Below, piece by piece: positions 25,596-37,479 of a stretch of 64,000 nt of DNA. A program made the translations under genes and the position numbers. Numbering within the stretch: position 1 is the first letter of the stretch; each line of letters begins with the position of its first letter. The DNA is from Sipunculus nudus (taxonomy: Eukaryota; Annelida; Sipuncula; Golfingiida; Sipunculidae): positions 59,588,019 through 59,652,018 of the forward strand of contig CM049306.1 in assembly GCA_026874595.1 (NCBI GenBank). The letters are read 5' to 3'. The notes under the pieces are model-generated. The model worked only from the letters and a program-made list of their open reading frames with translations. It had not been told where the DNA came from and did not search any database.

Positions 25596-26496
25596 CATTT
25601 TCATATCCAGACAAAGTCTTGTCAGAGATCATATGAGAAAGATGGGAGTAGCATTTTAACTGAACAATTAGCAGCGAGCTAATGTCAACAACCATGTAGA
25701 TACTTTGATCTTTCAGCGTAATGTCAGACTTGATTATAAGATGTAAGAATATTCAACATTTTTGCAAGGTATTTATGAAGTCTTTTGTTTTATTCTCAAA
25801 GATTTTTTCAAATGTTTTCTGAACACCCACTTTCTAAAAAGATGCAACCCTCATGGGATATTTCAAGTATGGAAGCAAATTTTTTTATCATTCATAAAAA
25901 TAAATATAACCTCATGCTGATAACGTTCCTAACGTAGCAGTTATTCACTGCAGTCATCCAAGATCTCTTGTTTTTAACCGCTGCTTTGCATAGCAAGGTT
26001 CTTTGGGCTACACCACCAGAGGCGGCAAAAAACAAAGAATTGTAACAGACAAATGAAAGGTATCGCTTTTTGTATGCTCGAAATTTTACACATTGGTTGG
26101 ACTGATTACACTGGTTCTAGCACTGCAGAGCCGCAGGGTTTTTTTCCACGCTCATCACAAAACGCCTGCAAAAATGTTCATAAAATTGCATTATTGGAAG
26201 AATTTATGGAGAAACTAAAATTTAAAAAAATAAGTTAAAAGCGAAATCCCATGTAGTAGATTAAGCAAATGAATTTGGCATACCCAACAACTTGGGTTTA
26301 GCTTTATAAATTTCATCTAATATTTGAAATGACAAAAGTTGGCAAATATTTAAAATTTTTATGATAAAATAAGTGAGAGATACGTGGAATGTTTATTATG
26401 CACGGAGGGGGGGGGGGGGGGTTGCCGCATTTTCTGCAGAATTTACAGTGTACCAATTTTTCAGCGCATACAACCATATGTGCCATGTACATGAAG

Positions 26497-26877
26497 TCGA
26501 TAAGTGGCCCCCTGACCCAGATCATGACTCAAATAATGAGCATGTCCACGTGTTGAATATAAAGACAGTGCAAGTATAGCTTGTAAACCATACTTCATTC
26601 TGGTATGATAGAGAAAAAGTTTAAAAACATAAACAGAAAAAACCCCGAAAGGGTTTAAAAGGTTCCAGAAATAAAATGTGGAATTTAAAGGTTAGAGACC
26701 AAATTATGATGCTGGATAATGAATATTAGCATCGGAAACGTAGTGAATTAATGGTGTGCAATCAAATCGATTGTATCGATGATTGGTCGTTTTCTTTTAT
26801 AATAGATTAAATTATTTGCATTTTTGCTTACCTGAATACAAACGATTATGTGTGGACATGACAAGAAGTCAAAATCA
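26497..26877 (+). repeat. Dispersed repeat R2, copy 2
   Basis: Aligns along its whole length with 25222-25595, with point differences and small gaps. Confidence 0.75.
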
Positions 26878-27045
26878 CGTTTTCCAATATGCCGAGTTGA
26901 AAGGGAATTTTTCTCGCACATTGAAGGTGTTGTTAAAAGGTATACTAAAGAAGCGAACGATTGGTGTGGCATATACCAAGTGAAGGCATACATGAGGCCA
27001 TGTTGTCACAAATGACGAAAATATTAGCATTCTCATGGAGCGTAT
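26878..27045 (+). repeat. Dispersed repeat R1, copy 2
   Basis: Matches 24138-24312, and here follows directly on repeat R2. Confidence 0.7.
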
Positions 27046-27069
27046 ATATATATATATATATGTCTCTCT

Positions 27070-27515
27070 TTGTAAACCCCCAGCTCTCCTGGTACCCAGC
27101 CCTCTTATGGTTTCGCATCGTTAATGAAATCAATAGCTCCGTGGTTATCATAGCAGCAAGGCCATAATAGAGCAGAGTATCAGTCCATTCTTACTTTGAA
27201 AGGAAATGCGTTATTGGCCAGTTTGTTACATCGGCCTATATATCAAACATACTATCGGCCCATGTATAACATATCATGCAACCCATATATATATAACAAA
27301 ATATTGCCTCATGTCGACATTAGGACGCTGCAAAACAACACAGGTTAACCGATCTGCAGAAATGTCACAACAGAAGTGACTGTTTGAACATTTGATATGA
27401 TGATAGGATGCATCTTTAGCGGAAAGGCAAATATTTCTTAATTTGTGTCTTTCCGTTGAACATTTCAAGGTATAACGAACCCTGTATTATATGTTTATGA
27501 TTATAATTCCTGTGC
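27070..27515 (+). repeat. Dispersed repeat R3, copy 1
   Basis: Phrases cctggtacccagc, agagcagagtatcagtc, catcggcctatatat, actatcggccca and tattatatgtttatgatta recur at 51885-52010 and 52465-52705. Confidence 0.8.
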
Positions 27516-28121
27516 TCTTAAGAAAGAAAAATATTTCGTGTTTTTTCGCTTCTTCATACCATTGTACAAGTGATCTCAGAATAAAACCTATTGCCATTAT
27601 TTCATAAATAATGTGAATTTAAAATTCGGATTAAAAATGAAATATTGCAGAAATCGTTATATTTGAAGGTGAAATCACTAAATGTTATGTATATTTAATT
27701 TTAATGTGCCTGGTAGTTGAATAGGCCCCTTTTACTCTCAAGGAACAACACCAAAGCGACGGGAGTCCAGTGATCGCTTGGCGATTGCATATATCTAATT
27801 TTTTGTTATGTTTCAGCTGCGGCTAAATATTTTGTCCCTGCTCAGACTGTGGTTTCATCTTTTTTTTCCTATTTTGAATGAATTTGCCCATGTGAACGCT
27901 CCCTAGGATATATACACGTTCGAATAATTTAAAGTTGATCCCCCAAAGAGAGATCAAAAAGATTTCAAAGAGAAAAAAAAACTTTTCTGATGATCTAGTT
28001 ATGTTTTATATACTGCCTTGTTTGCATTACATAGATGCTGCATGCCATGATTTCCCTTTTAGGTGCAACCAAGAATTTGGATGAAATCTTATGTCCGTTT
28101 TAACGCGTGAATTCATTTTGT

Positions 28122-28125
<4 letters not shown>

Positions 28126-28178
<53 letters not shown>
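28126..28178. repeat. (TA)n microsatellite
   Basis: Pure AT; another at 28563-28598 directly before repeat R4. Confidence 0.9.
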
Positions 28179-28180
<2 letters not shown>

Positions 28181-28557
28181 TGGTCCCCCTAATTTTTCAA
28201 CACAAATGTTAAAGTGATAAAACATTGAAAATATAAATGGCATTTGCTCATATGCTCAAGACCAATATATGCCCTTTTGGTTTCATTTTCCCAAAAGAAC
28301 GATACAATTTGTTCCACCCAATTCTTACATAAAGGATGGTCACATCAATGCTGTCAGTAGGATATTATATATATATATACACACACATTTTTTTCAAACC
28401 ACGCCGTTAGATTCATTCTTACCACATTCACCTGATGATCGGGTCGCATCCCGTGAAACAGACTGTTGGGAATTTACAGTGTTGTTTTTCTTCAGAGTTA
28501 TACCGCTCTGGCCTAGTCTGAAGGCCATATAGAGCACTTTACAACGGAGGGTAACTC

Positions 28558-28603
<46 letters not shown>

Positions 28604-28639
28604 CAAAAAAAATACATTCAAGAGATTCAAATTCAAAGT

Positions 28640-29120
28640 GGATTTACTCGTTCACCCCTATATCGGATATTGTACACCTGATATAAAACTTACACTTCAC
28701 AGTGTATTAAAATCTGGTTATACGGTAATTATAGGAGGCTTACAGGGGTTGGTAAGTTTACTTTAATGTCAGTATATGGATCAGTGCTTTCGTGGGTGGA
28801 CGTCCTGAGGTCAGCCAGAGCAGGATCTCAAGTTGGAATTGATTGTGAAAAACGTAGGAAAATATGAATTTCAAGAATCGAAAAATAGGAATTTTATAAT
28901 TAAAATAGGAAAAAATTGGAATATTTTTGTATACAAGATGGATTTTAAAAATATATAGCGCACCCCCCACAGCCATTTCAGTCCACCAAAATAACTTTCA
29001 TTTGTTAAAAACACTTATAAAAAAGTGATTTGTCAAATCTAATACTTGAAATTGAATCTTTGTTTAACAACACTCTTAAGGGCTAACCAGGGTTTGGAGG
29101 GCTATTGTTTTTATTTCTTC
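28640..29120 (+). repeat. Dispersed repeat R4, copy 1
   Basis: Phrases cctatatcggat, ttgtacacctgatataaaac, ttcgtgggtggac and ccccccacagccatttt are shared with 53880-54345. Confidence 0.8.
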
Positions 29121-29513
29121 ACAGTAAGAAATATTTCTCTTGATTGTGACAAAAAAAGCACTTAAATAAGCACTTTTTATCCCTGCTGATAAGGTTTGAT
29201 CATTATATGTATGTAGCCGTGCTACGGTGGTTCGTAGTACATCAAGATGCATGAAGTACAGCAGTGCTGAGTGTCATACTTGCTTATCAGAGTCCTGGGT
29301 GAATTCAACTTACTGGTATAATGAACATTAAGTGAAAAAGCACAAGGTAAAGGTTGAAGATACAGGTTAACAGTGCAGGTTAAAAGAAATTTAAAATTAA
29401 AGGTGGCCAACACCGTGGCTCGAATGGCTCCGTGAAAACATGAAATTAATATACCGGTATTAAATAAAGGTAAAGCCAATGGACATTGTGAGATATGATG
29501 ATTATCAAATTAT

Positions 29514-29528
29514 AATTTCATTACATCT
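29514..29528. repeat. LINE target-site duplication, 3' side
   Basis: AATTTCATTACATCT, identical to 35170-35184. The last T may belong to the poly(A) tract. Confidence 0.9.
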
Positions 29529-29862
29529 TTTTTTTTTTTTTTATAAATAATATTTATTCAGAAAAAAAAACGTATACATGCATAACGTTAACATACATGG
29601 AAACACATACAATTACATACATCAGAACATGCACTTACAATACAATGTACAAGACAGTATATGCAGCTGTTCTCATTACCTGATACAATCTTATGCATTA
29701 CACTTAATTTTATAGACATGCAACATCTCTTTACCTAACAAAACATGCATCTGCATAACAACCACTAACATGCAAACATTTACAAGACAATTTTTCTGCA
29801 AATTTGCAAGGTCATCCTATTACAAAACAAAGTAAAATACTTTGAAATACATTGTATTCAAC

Positions 29863-32800
29863 TCATATATTAGTTAGTTTACCCCATTTCTTGTAATGTT
29901 TATGCAATATTTCTTTACAATCTGCCATGTATCTTTCTACTTTTTCTGTTTCTTTTAATCTATTTTTAAATACTGCAAATAAAGATGAATGGTGATCCTC
30001 TCTGTGTTTATAGAGGACATATTTATACAATAGGAGAGTCTGATTTAACAGCATGTTCGTTTCATTTACTGGAAGGATGCCATATATAATAACACAAAGA
30101 GACATGTTTGGAATGCATAATTCATACTCCTGTAACCATGCTTGTAATTTCAAATAAAAGTTCTTACTAATTGTGCAGTGGAAAAATAAGTGAATAATAG
30201 TTTCATGTTCAATGAAACAAAATGAACACCGTGGGGTGTCTTTCAACTTCCATTTGAATAAACGTTCATTCACAGGTAAATAATTATTTAGTATTTTATA
30301 CTGAAATTCCCTCAAATAGGTACTTAATGTAGTTTTATATATAGCTTGATATACCAGATCCCATGTAACAACAATATCATTCTCTATATTTAAGCATCTC
30401 CATCTTTCTTGTCCTGTTGGTGGTTTCCACAATTTATCCACAAGTGTACGATATATTTTTCTTGACTTTAAACCATTCACCGATTCAAGCCCGCTAATTG
30501 TAACAATCACATCCATATTTTGTTCACTTTGTGTGATCTTATTACTGAAAATACACTTTTTCCATTGTGTTGGGATGGCCGCTTTTAGTGCCATCCAGTT
30601 CATGTAATTTAGGAAACTATTACATTGATTTTTAACTTGCATAACAGCATCCCATTTCTTCCAAGATCCTTTATCATCTATCATGTCCTTGATATAACTC
30701 ATCCCCCCAACATGCAAATTTTTGTAATACACTGACTTTGAATTTATTTTTATATATTTGTTGTTCCACAGATATTGAAACAGAACATCATCTGGATTTT
30801 CAGGACTGACAGACACATAATAAGCCCAGTCCTCAAAACAATTCAAATAAAATTTTGGCAATATAGCAGGTAGCACAGTAACATCAAAATTATTCCTAAT
30901 ACATTGCAATCCTCCTATTTTCCTCAATCTGTACTCTAACATCTCATTAATAATTGAGTTTGAAGTATCAAAGAAGCGTTTTACCCACATTATTCTCTGG
31001 GTCTTAATCTTACAATCAATATCCGGTACATTAATTCCTCCATCATCATATTTTCCAATAATTGTGCTATATTTAACTTTTGGCTTTTTGCTCTCCAGAT
31101 GAAGTTACATAAAAGTCTCTTTATAGATAGCATAGTATTTTTGGGGGGTAATAAAACATTAGTTATATACAATATCTTTGAAATACCTAGTGAGCGCACA
31201 ACCTCTGCTCTACCATATAATGTCAGGTTTCTAGTTTTCCAAAGTGAGAGTATGGTTTCTAGGTTATTTTCAACCCTCTTAAAATTCTCCTTGTATACCA
31301 GCTCTTTATTATATGAAAACCTGATTCCAAGTATTTTTATACAATTGTGTGATAAATCTACCCATTTAAAATTATCATCATTTGGAGCAACATGTTTTAA
31401 TGATCCAATGTATGCAGCTTCTGACTTTTGAAGATTTATTCTCAGTGATGAGAAATATTCAAATCGATTTATTACAGACAAAGAATGTTTTAGTGATTCA
31501 ATATTCTTAACAAATATAGTTGTGTCATCTGCAAACATGCATATTTTTACAACAGAATTTCCAATTTGTATTCCATGAATATTAGTGTCTTTCCTTATCA
31601 TTATTGCCAATATTTCTACTGCCATTATGAATAAATAAGGAGAGAGTGGGTCTCCTTGCCGTGTCCCTCTTCCTAGCTTAAAATATCCTGTAGTGTATCC
31701 ATTGTTCAAAACTGAACTTTGTATGTCCTCATGCAATAATTTTACCCATCTGATAAAGTGATTATCAAACCCAAAATATCTTAAAGTGGCAAATACAAAA
31801 TCATGCTCCAAACTATCAAAGGCAGCTTCAAGGTCAGCTGCAAACATAATACCTGGTATGTTTTCTACAGAAGTATAATGCAATACATCCCATATCAATC
31901 TGATAGGTTCTGCTATATATCGCCCTTGAACAAAGGCATACTGATCAGGCTGGATTATTTTTGGTAGGTATTTTTCAATTCTCTTGACCATAATCTTACT
32001 TAATACCTTAACATCCACATTGAGTAAACTGATTGGCCTCCATGCATTTAAAAACTTTATGTCTTTCCCTGGTTTTGGTATTAATTTAACAAGAGCTTGC
32101 TTTTGAGATATTGTTAAGGATCCAGTTTTGTAATTTTCATTTAAACATTCCGTAAGACAATCCCCAAGTTCACTGAACAAAGCTAAATATAATTCTTTTG
32201 TCAACCCATCATTACCTGGAGTTTTATTATTTTTCATTCCCTTTAAACAATTATATACATCGTTTTTTGTAATTGGTTTACCACATGACAGTGCTTCTAA
32301 TTCATTAAATTTATTCTCACACACAGGAAGGCTCTGAAAAAACTGTAATAGCTCTTGATTATTACATACTGCTTTTTTATCATACTTATCAATGAAGAAT
32401 TTCCTAATACAAGACATAATTTCAAATGGGTCATTGATTTCTCTACCTTCATATGACAAAGAACGTAATATTGACCTTTTTTTATTATGTTTTTCAAGGT
32501 TTAGAAAATAGTGTGTACCCCTTTCACCCTCAAGTATCCACTGAGCCCTAGACCTAACAATAATACCTTTAGTAATGTTATCATAATATTCTTGCAATTT
32601 TTGTTTTAATTCATAATATTCATCATGTGATTCTGTGCTCCCAGCAGTATTTAACTGACTTTCGAGTTCAGATAACCTCTGTTCCAAACTTATTCCATAC
32701 TCTTTACGTTTCTTTGCCTTATTTTTACTATATTTTATTGTATATTCCCTTATCTTATATTTTAAATACTCCCATGTACTTTGAGCTGTTTTTAAAGTTA

Positions 32801-33653
32801 CTTCTTGCCTCCATTCTGCAATTTTACGTTTTACATTACACATATATTCTTTGTCATTAAGCAAATTATTATTCATGCACCAATGTGCAGGTCCTGACTT
32901 TGTATCATTTCTTGCAGATGCCTGAAATATTACTGCCGAGTGGTCAGTGTTAATACTAGGGATTATCTCACAACATGTAGTATATGACAACAACGTGTCT
33001 GATATTAGAAAATAATCAAGGCGTCTCTGAATTAAAGGTGTAGGTGAACGCCAAGTGAATGCTTTAACTGATTCATGTTTTATGCGCCATATATCACATA
33101 AGTTTAAAGTATCCATTATCACTGAGATTTTATTAACAGAGTTATGTTTAATACTTAATCTTCCTCCATCAGCATCCCAATCAGTGAGATGTACATTAAA
33201 ATCCCCACCCCATATTATTTCAATGCCTTGGTCATTGCGAATTTTCAATATTTCTTGGAATACCAGTTCATAAAATTCAAGCTGCTGTATTTCAGAATTT
33301 GGTGCATAAGTGTTAACTAAGATACAGTGCAAACCTTCAATTTTACATTCAATTATAACATATCTGCCTTTTGTATCAATACTCTTATTTATTTCCTTGA
33401 AATCAACATTTTTTCCAATAAGTGTACATACTCCACGTGACATTGTAGTTCCGAAAGAAAAGTACATTTCACCACGCCACTGTTTTGACCATGCTATCTT
33501 ATCATTTTGAACACAGTGACATTCTTGTAAAAAGCAGACTCCATTCTGTGACCCATGCTTCACCAGCCAATTTAACATCTGCCTTCTTTTCACATAGTTC
33601 CTTAATCCACGTACATTTAAAGAGAGGATCTGAAATATTTTATTATCTAACAA
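29863..33653 (-). pseudogene. LINE ORF2: endonuclease-reverse transcriptase, one frameshift
   Basis: The APE endonuclease comes first (LSLNVRGLR, FLQECH, GGDFNVHLTDWD and TDHSAV in order), then reverse transcriptase (AADLEAAFDSLEHDF, GTRQGDPLSPYLF, catalytic FADDTTIF near 31510-31540), then a C-terminal CCHC knuckle (CSFCFIEHETIIHLFFHC). It makes DNA copies of the element RNA at a nicked target. The frame is open from 33653 but shifts at an A-run near 31085-31090 (plus-strand ggctttttgctc), ends at 30990, and similarity continues in the next frame to 29863. The total span of about 1263 codons is the usual L1 ORF2 length. All catalytic motifs are upstream of the shift. Confidence 0.9.
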
Positions 33654-33863
33654 ACTGAAAATTGAATTGTTTTACATCCTTTAAAAACATGGGGTTTTTT
33701 GTTTGTAGTATTAATGATATTATCTCAAACAAAGTGACTGTAAATATCTTATATAAATGTCCATTGGCTTGTAACTTGACATATACATACACAAAACACA
33801 ATAGCATCAATATAATCATCAGGTCATGCCATGCCTGGCAGTCTTTACCTTAAATAACATAAC

Positions 33864-34694
33864 TTAATCACTTGCTGGTAAGTCATGCAGGGTTTCACCA
33901 TATCTTACTTTGTGAATGTGTCCGTTTAAATCTTTAACAAAAATCTTTCCTTCCCAAGTCCATGCTTCTCTGACCTTGGGGCTATTTTTTACTCTGTTAT
34001 ACAATTCATGCAGCTCTTTGCATAAATCATCCACCATTACAATACCAGAACTTTTCAGTTTCTTTCTTTGCTTCATAACTGCTGTTTTTATATTATGTCT
34101 CACAAATCTGACCATGACTGCCCTTGGCCTATCACTTTGTTGATTATTATTGCTCTTTCTAATTCGATAGGCCACTTCAATATCACTGGATTCTATCTCC
34201 ATTCCCAATTTTTCTTTACATATTTTCTGAAAAGTTGAGACACAGTTTTCAGTTCCCCCTTCAGTTTGACCATTCTCTGGAATTCCAAAAATTCTAATAT
34301 TTGACATTCTAGCATTTTGTTCTGTTTCAACTGTACGCCTAACTGCCTCTCTGGCTTCATAGTACATCAGGGTACTTTCTTGTTCTAATTCACCAACTTT
34401 CCCTGACATTTTTATTATTTCTGTTTTCAATTCTTTGTTTTCATTCTCAAGAGTAAACACTCGTGATTCCAACAACTGCACAGTTTTTTCATACCTTTCT
34501 GTGATCTTTCTGACTATTTCAGTCTCAAGATCATGCAGCATTTTCTTTAAAGTGCCTTCTGACACGCCTGACATGTTTAATTTTGATTTATCTTTTTCTT
34601 TATTTTGTCGTTTTACTTTTTGCTGGGGTGTACCAGGAGAAGTTGAAGAGGAGCTTGAGAGAACAGATCTTTGTCTTTTAAATTTTCCACTCAT
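33864..34694 (-). CDS. LINE ORF1 protein (L1-type nucleic-acid chaperone)
   Basis: 276 residues, intact. A basic Ser/Pro-rich head (residues 1-40) is followed by a heptad-like coiled coil (about 45-110, LENENKELKTEIIKMSGKV). An RRM-like domain (MSNIRIFGIPENG near 128-140; RPRAVMVRFVRH further on) and a basic C-terminal domain follow. This is the trimer, RRM and CTD layout of L1 ORF1p, which binds the element's RNA in the cytoplasmic particle. It lies upstream of ORF2 with a 210-bp gap and no frame overlap. Confidence 0.88.
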   Translation of the reverse strand: MSGKFKRQRSVLSSSSSTSPGTPQQKVKRQNKEKDKSKLNMSGVSEGTLKKMLHDLETEIVRKITERYEKTVQLLESRVFTLENENKELKTEIIKMSGKVGELEQESTLMYYEAREAVRRTVETEQNARMSNIRIFGIPENGQTEGGTENCVSTFQKICKEKLGMEIESSDIEVAYRIRKSNNNQQSDRPRAVMVRFVRHNIKTAVMKQRKKLKSSGIVMVDDLCKELHELYNRVKNSPKVREAWTWEGKIFVKDLNGHIHKVRYGETLHDLPASD

Positions 34695-35169
34695 AACCTG
34701 GTATCAAAATATCATAAATAGTAAAACTAAGTGAACCTTTTCCCTGTCACAGTGAATGTTATTACATTTTACAACTGCCTGGCATTCAGACTAGCTTAAC
34801 TACTCATTGTTACTGCCCTAGAAAACAAATCTGAACTCTATGACCCGACTTGAGAGACCTGGTGCACATGGTCCACTGACCACGCTCAAAGAACACTACT
34901 GGATTATGCAATAAACCTTTTAATTGCCCAGTGACAGTGGGTACCCTTTATTGTAAAACAATGTTTTAAATAAGCAAAATAATATAAAAATACTTCCCTT
35001 TTCGAAGAATTAACAGCAGAGTCCTATTCCCTGGATGTTTATCTCAATGTGTACAAATTTGCAGTCACAAAGCAGGAGTATTTCTGTACAAATATGCGCC
35101 TCAATCAGGAGAGCACAAAAATGTGTCCTCTCCCTTCAGTGCACCAAATCCCTCTCCAATTTCATGTTG
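34695..35169 (-). promoter_or_regulatory. LINE 5' untranslated region, presumed internal promoter
   Basis: 475 bp between the target duplication and the ORF1 ATG, with no open frame. L1-type elements carry an internal promoter here; no specific motif was recognised. Confidence 0.5.
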
Positions 35170-35184
35170 AATTTCATTACATCT
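35170..35184. repeat. LINE target-site duplication, 5' side
   Basis: AATTTCATTACATCT, identical to 29514-29528, fixing the 5' end of the element. Confidence 0.9.
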
Positions 35185-35594
35185 ATATTTAACAGTCAAG
35201 GTACAATATAATAAAATACAAAAACTACACATGGCAAGCTAGATAATAAATGTCTCCCTCTCCAGTGCATTTACATGATAGCTCGACCACAGGAAAATAT
35301 TAATGTGCATGCAGTATTATAACCAGATTATAATAATGAGAAATATCCTGGGTAGCTTATCCCTGAGCTGAATTTCCATAATACAGCCTTCTCATATTTA
35401 TATGCACATCTCTATTCTAATACTATTATCATATGAAAAAGTGTCAATATGAGGAAACGAAGTACTATATATTTAGATATATTAACATGATAATATTTAA
35501 ACACCAGCATATCCTTTCATAAATTAATGATACTAGTACTCCAAAAAAATAAAATAAAAATTAAACCATGTACCATGAATCCAGTACTACATGA

Positions 35595-35798
35595 CAGGAT
35601 GGGGGGGGGGGGGGGTCCAACCCAGGAGGACAAATGAAAACCCTAAAAAAAGGTCCTCAGGTTTGAAAAGGGGGGGGGGGGGTCCAGGTGGCAAAAATTC
35701 GTCTGAAGCCCTTAAGAAAACGTTGTTTCTGATGAAAAAAGGGGGGGGGGGGGTCCGGACCCCCTGGACCTCCCCCCTCCCCCCTGGATCCGCTTCTG
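35595..35798. mobile_element. CAGTGGCGGATCC MITE copy, left end lost
   Basis: The right end GGATCCGCTTCTG is intact, as are the ccaacccaggaggac and ggtcctcagg phrases, with three poly-G runs. The left terminal repeat is reduced to caggat. Confidence 0.75.
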
Positions 35799-37189
35799 AC
35801 AACTTTGCAGATGTTTCCAAAACATCCAAAGACAACAAGAAAGTAATTATTTTATGTTGACACCGCTTAAAATGTCACCTATACGATTCTAAAAGGGTCT
35901 CCTATTTGGAACCTTACGAGGCGTTTTCCTAAGGGTCGATCCCAAGAGGTTGTTGACGGAGAGGAGCAGAGCGGATCGGAATCACACGTCTTTGGACAAG
36001 ACACCCCATGAAGGCACAAGCCTGGGTTAACAGAACACGGAATATAAGAAAATCCGCTAAACCACAACTCACTTGAAAGCTATCAAAACAAGCACATCAA
36101 TTAAAGCAATTATCCTACAATCTCTGAAGTTTTATATACATGAAAGCATATAGAAAGCCTGCGGATTTTATGAATTACAAAACAAGCTAGACGGGAACAT
36201 TCCACTTAATAAATTATGGGATGTATTAGCTTTTTCCGTCGAGCAATAAGAAAGACTGAGAATTGACACGTTATGAACGTTACATGAAACGAACCAGAAG
36301 TTATCTCTTCTTTTTTTCGGCCAAATTCGAAAGAATGTACAGTGTCGCAGCGAGATATGTTTTCGTGAAGCGAGACCCGGATCAGCTTTACCTTTTAAGG
36401 AATACTGTCGGGACTCCGTGATTTCTGACTGTAAATAAACCCCTTAAAAATAACCGCTTGCATATAAGCTTAGCGCTATGACGAAATGTCATACTGCTAC
36501 ATGTATATGCAGAGCTTAGAATTTTTTCCACACAGTAAACCTACAGTAACATCCATTAATATGCTTCAGGACCTTCTTTTGCTTCAAACATTGTGACAAT
36601 ATGGTGTTTTATGTGGGAGGGCTTTGTGAGGTTTTCTGTATTGGGATGAATTTTAAATAAACAATGATTTGAGCATTTTTGGGGAATGTTCGAATGTATA
36701 AAGCAGATCCACTGCAGAAATCACTACGATATAATAATCCTAATTGTAAGGACTGAAGCAATCTTAACAGCCTCTAACATGAGTATGTATATATTCTCAC
36801 ATTACATATTTCTGAACTTCTGAGTAGCAGATTTTTTATTTTTCATTTTGAATTACCATTCGTTGGAGGATTTCGAGTTAAAAAAACTGATCATTTGTGT
36901 AAATGTTACAGGTTCCAATCTGCCACCAGAATAAATTCTTTCAATAGAAGATCTTTCGCAATTAACTATAGCGTTTGTTAAAATCCTGTTCAACATACAT
37001 CTTCGTGTAACTGAGTTATGCAAAACTAACTAAATCAGATGTTCTTGAAGCCCTAATCTTCCAATGAATTCCATCATTACATCAGCTATAAATCCATACT
37101 TAATATTTCTGGTGAAGTGACTGATTATCCGTATGGGAAAACTTCGGGGCGGTAAAGAGCTTAGGTTATTTTCGCAAAATCGACTAATA
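35799..37189. other. No gene recognised
   Basis: No exon seen. 37125-37235 shares ggtaaagagcttnggttattttcgcaaa with 54380-54480. Confidence 0.45.
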
Positions 37190-37413
37190 AACATTTAGAA
37201 CATTAACATTTAATACTACTATTAAAGATATACTGACTATATATATATATAGTTTATATTTACTATGATATGTTTAAGCTAAACCTGGTTTAGAATTATA
37301 CCTGACACTGGAAAAATTAAAACCTTTTGTCTAAAACCTTAAACTTAAATCTTGAATATTTGAAATGTGATTTAGTAAATATAATTGAAATGTGTCAGCC
37401 AGACGCTTAAAAA

Positions 37414-37474
<61 letters not shown>
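37190..37474. mobile_element. Left half of the (TA)n MITE family, split by Tc1
   Basis: The phrases gctaaacctggtttagaatt, cctgacactggaaaaa and tgtcagccagacgctta match 56520-56655, and lead into (TA)n where the Tc1 element inserted. The other half resumes at 39124. Confidence 0.7.
37409..37474. repeat. (TA)n tract on the left of the Tc1 element
   Basis: Pure TA; the tract resumes at 39124-39166 on the other side of the transposon. Confidence 0.9.

Positions 37475-37479
<5 letters not shown>

Larger units (their letters stand above)
29529..35169 (-). mobile_element. Full-length L1/Tx1-type LINE, 5.64 kb
   Basis: A complete non-LTR retrotransposon: 5' untranslated region 35169-34695, ORF1 34694-33864, 210-bp spacer, ORF2 33653-29863, a 3' untranslated region with AATAAA just before the end, and a terminal poly(A) seen as a T-run at 29529-29542. 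It is flanked by a perfect 15-bp target duplication, AATTTCATTACATCT, at 29514-29528 and 35170-35184. The only disabling change I see is one frameshift in ORF2, so it inserted recently. The two-ORF layout, APE-type endonuclease and C-terminal CCHC place it in the L1/Tx1 group, which is established for molluscs and fishes. Confidence 0.93.

Noticed and set aside
31099..34734. Plus-strand frames inside the LINE
   Set aside because: Antisense shadows of ORF1 and ORF2; no domain of their own.
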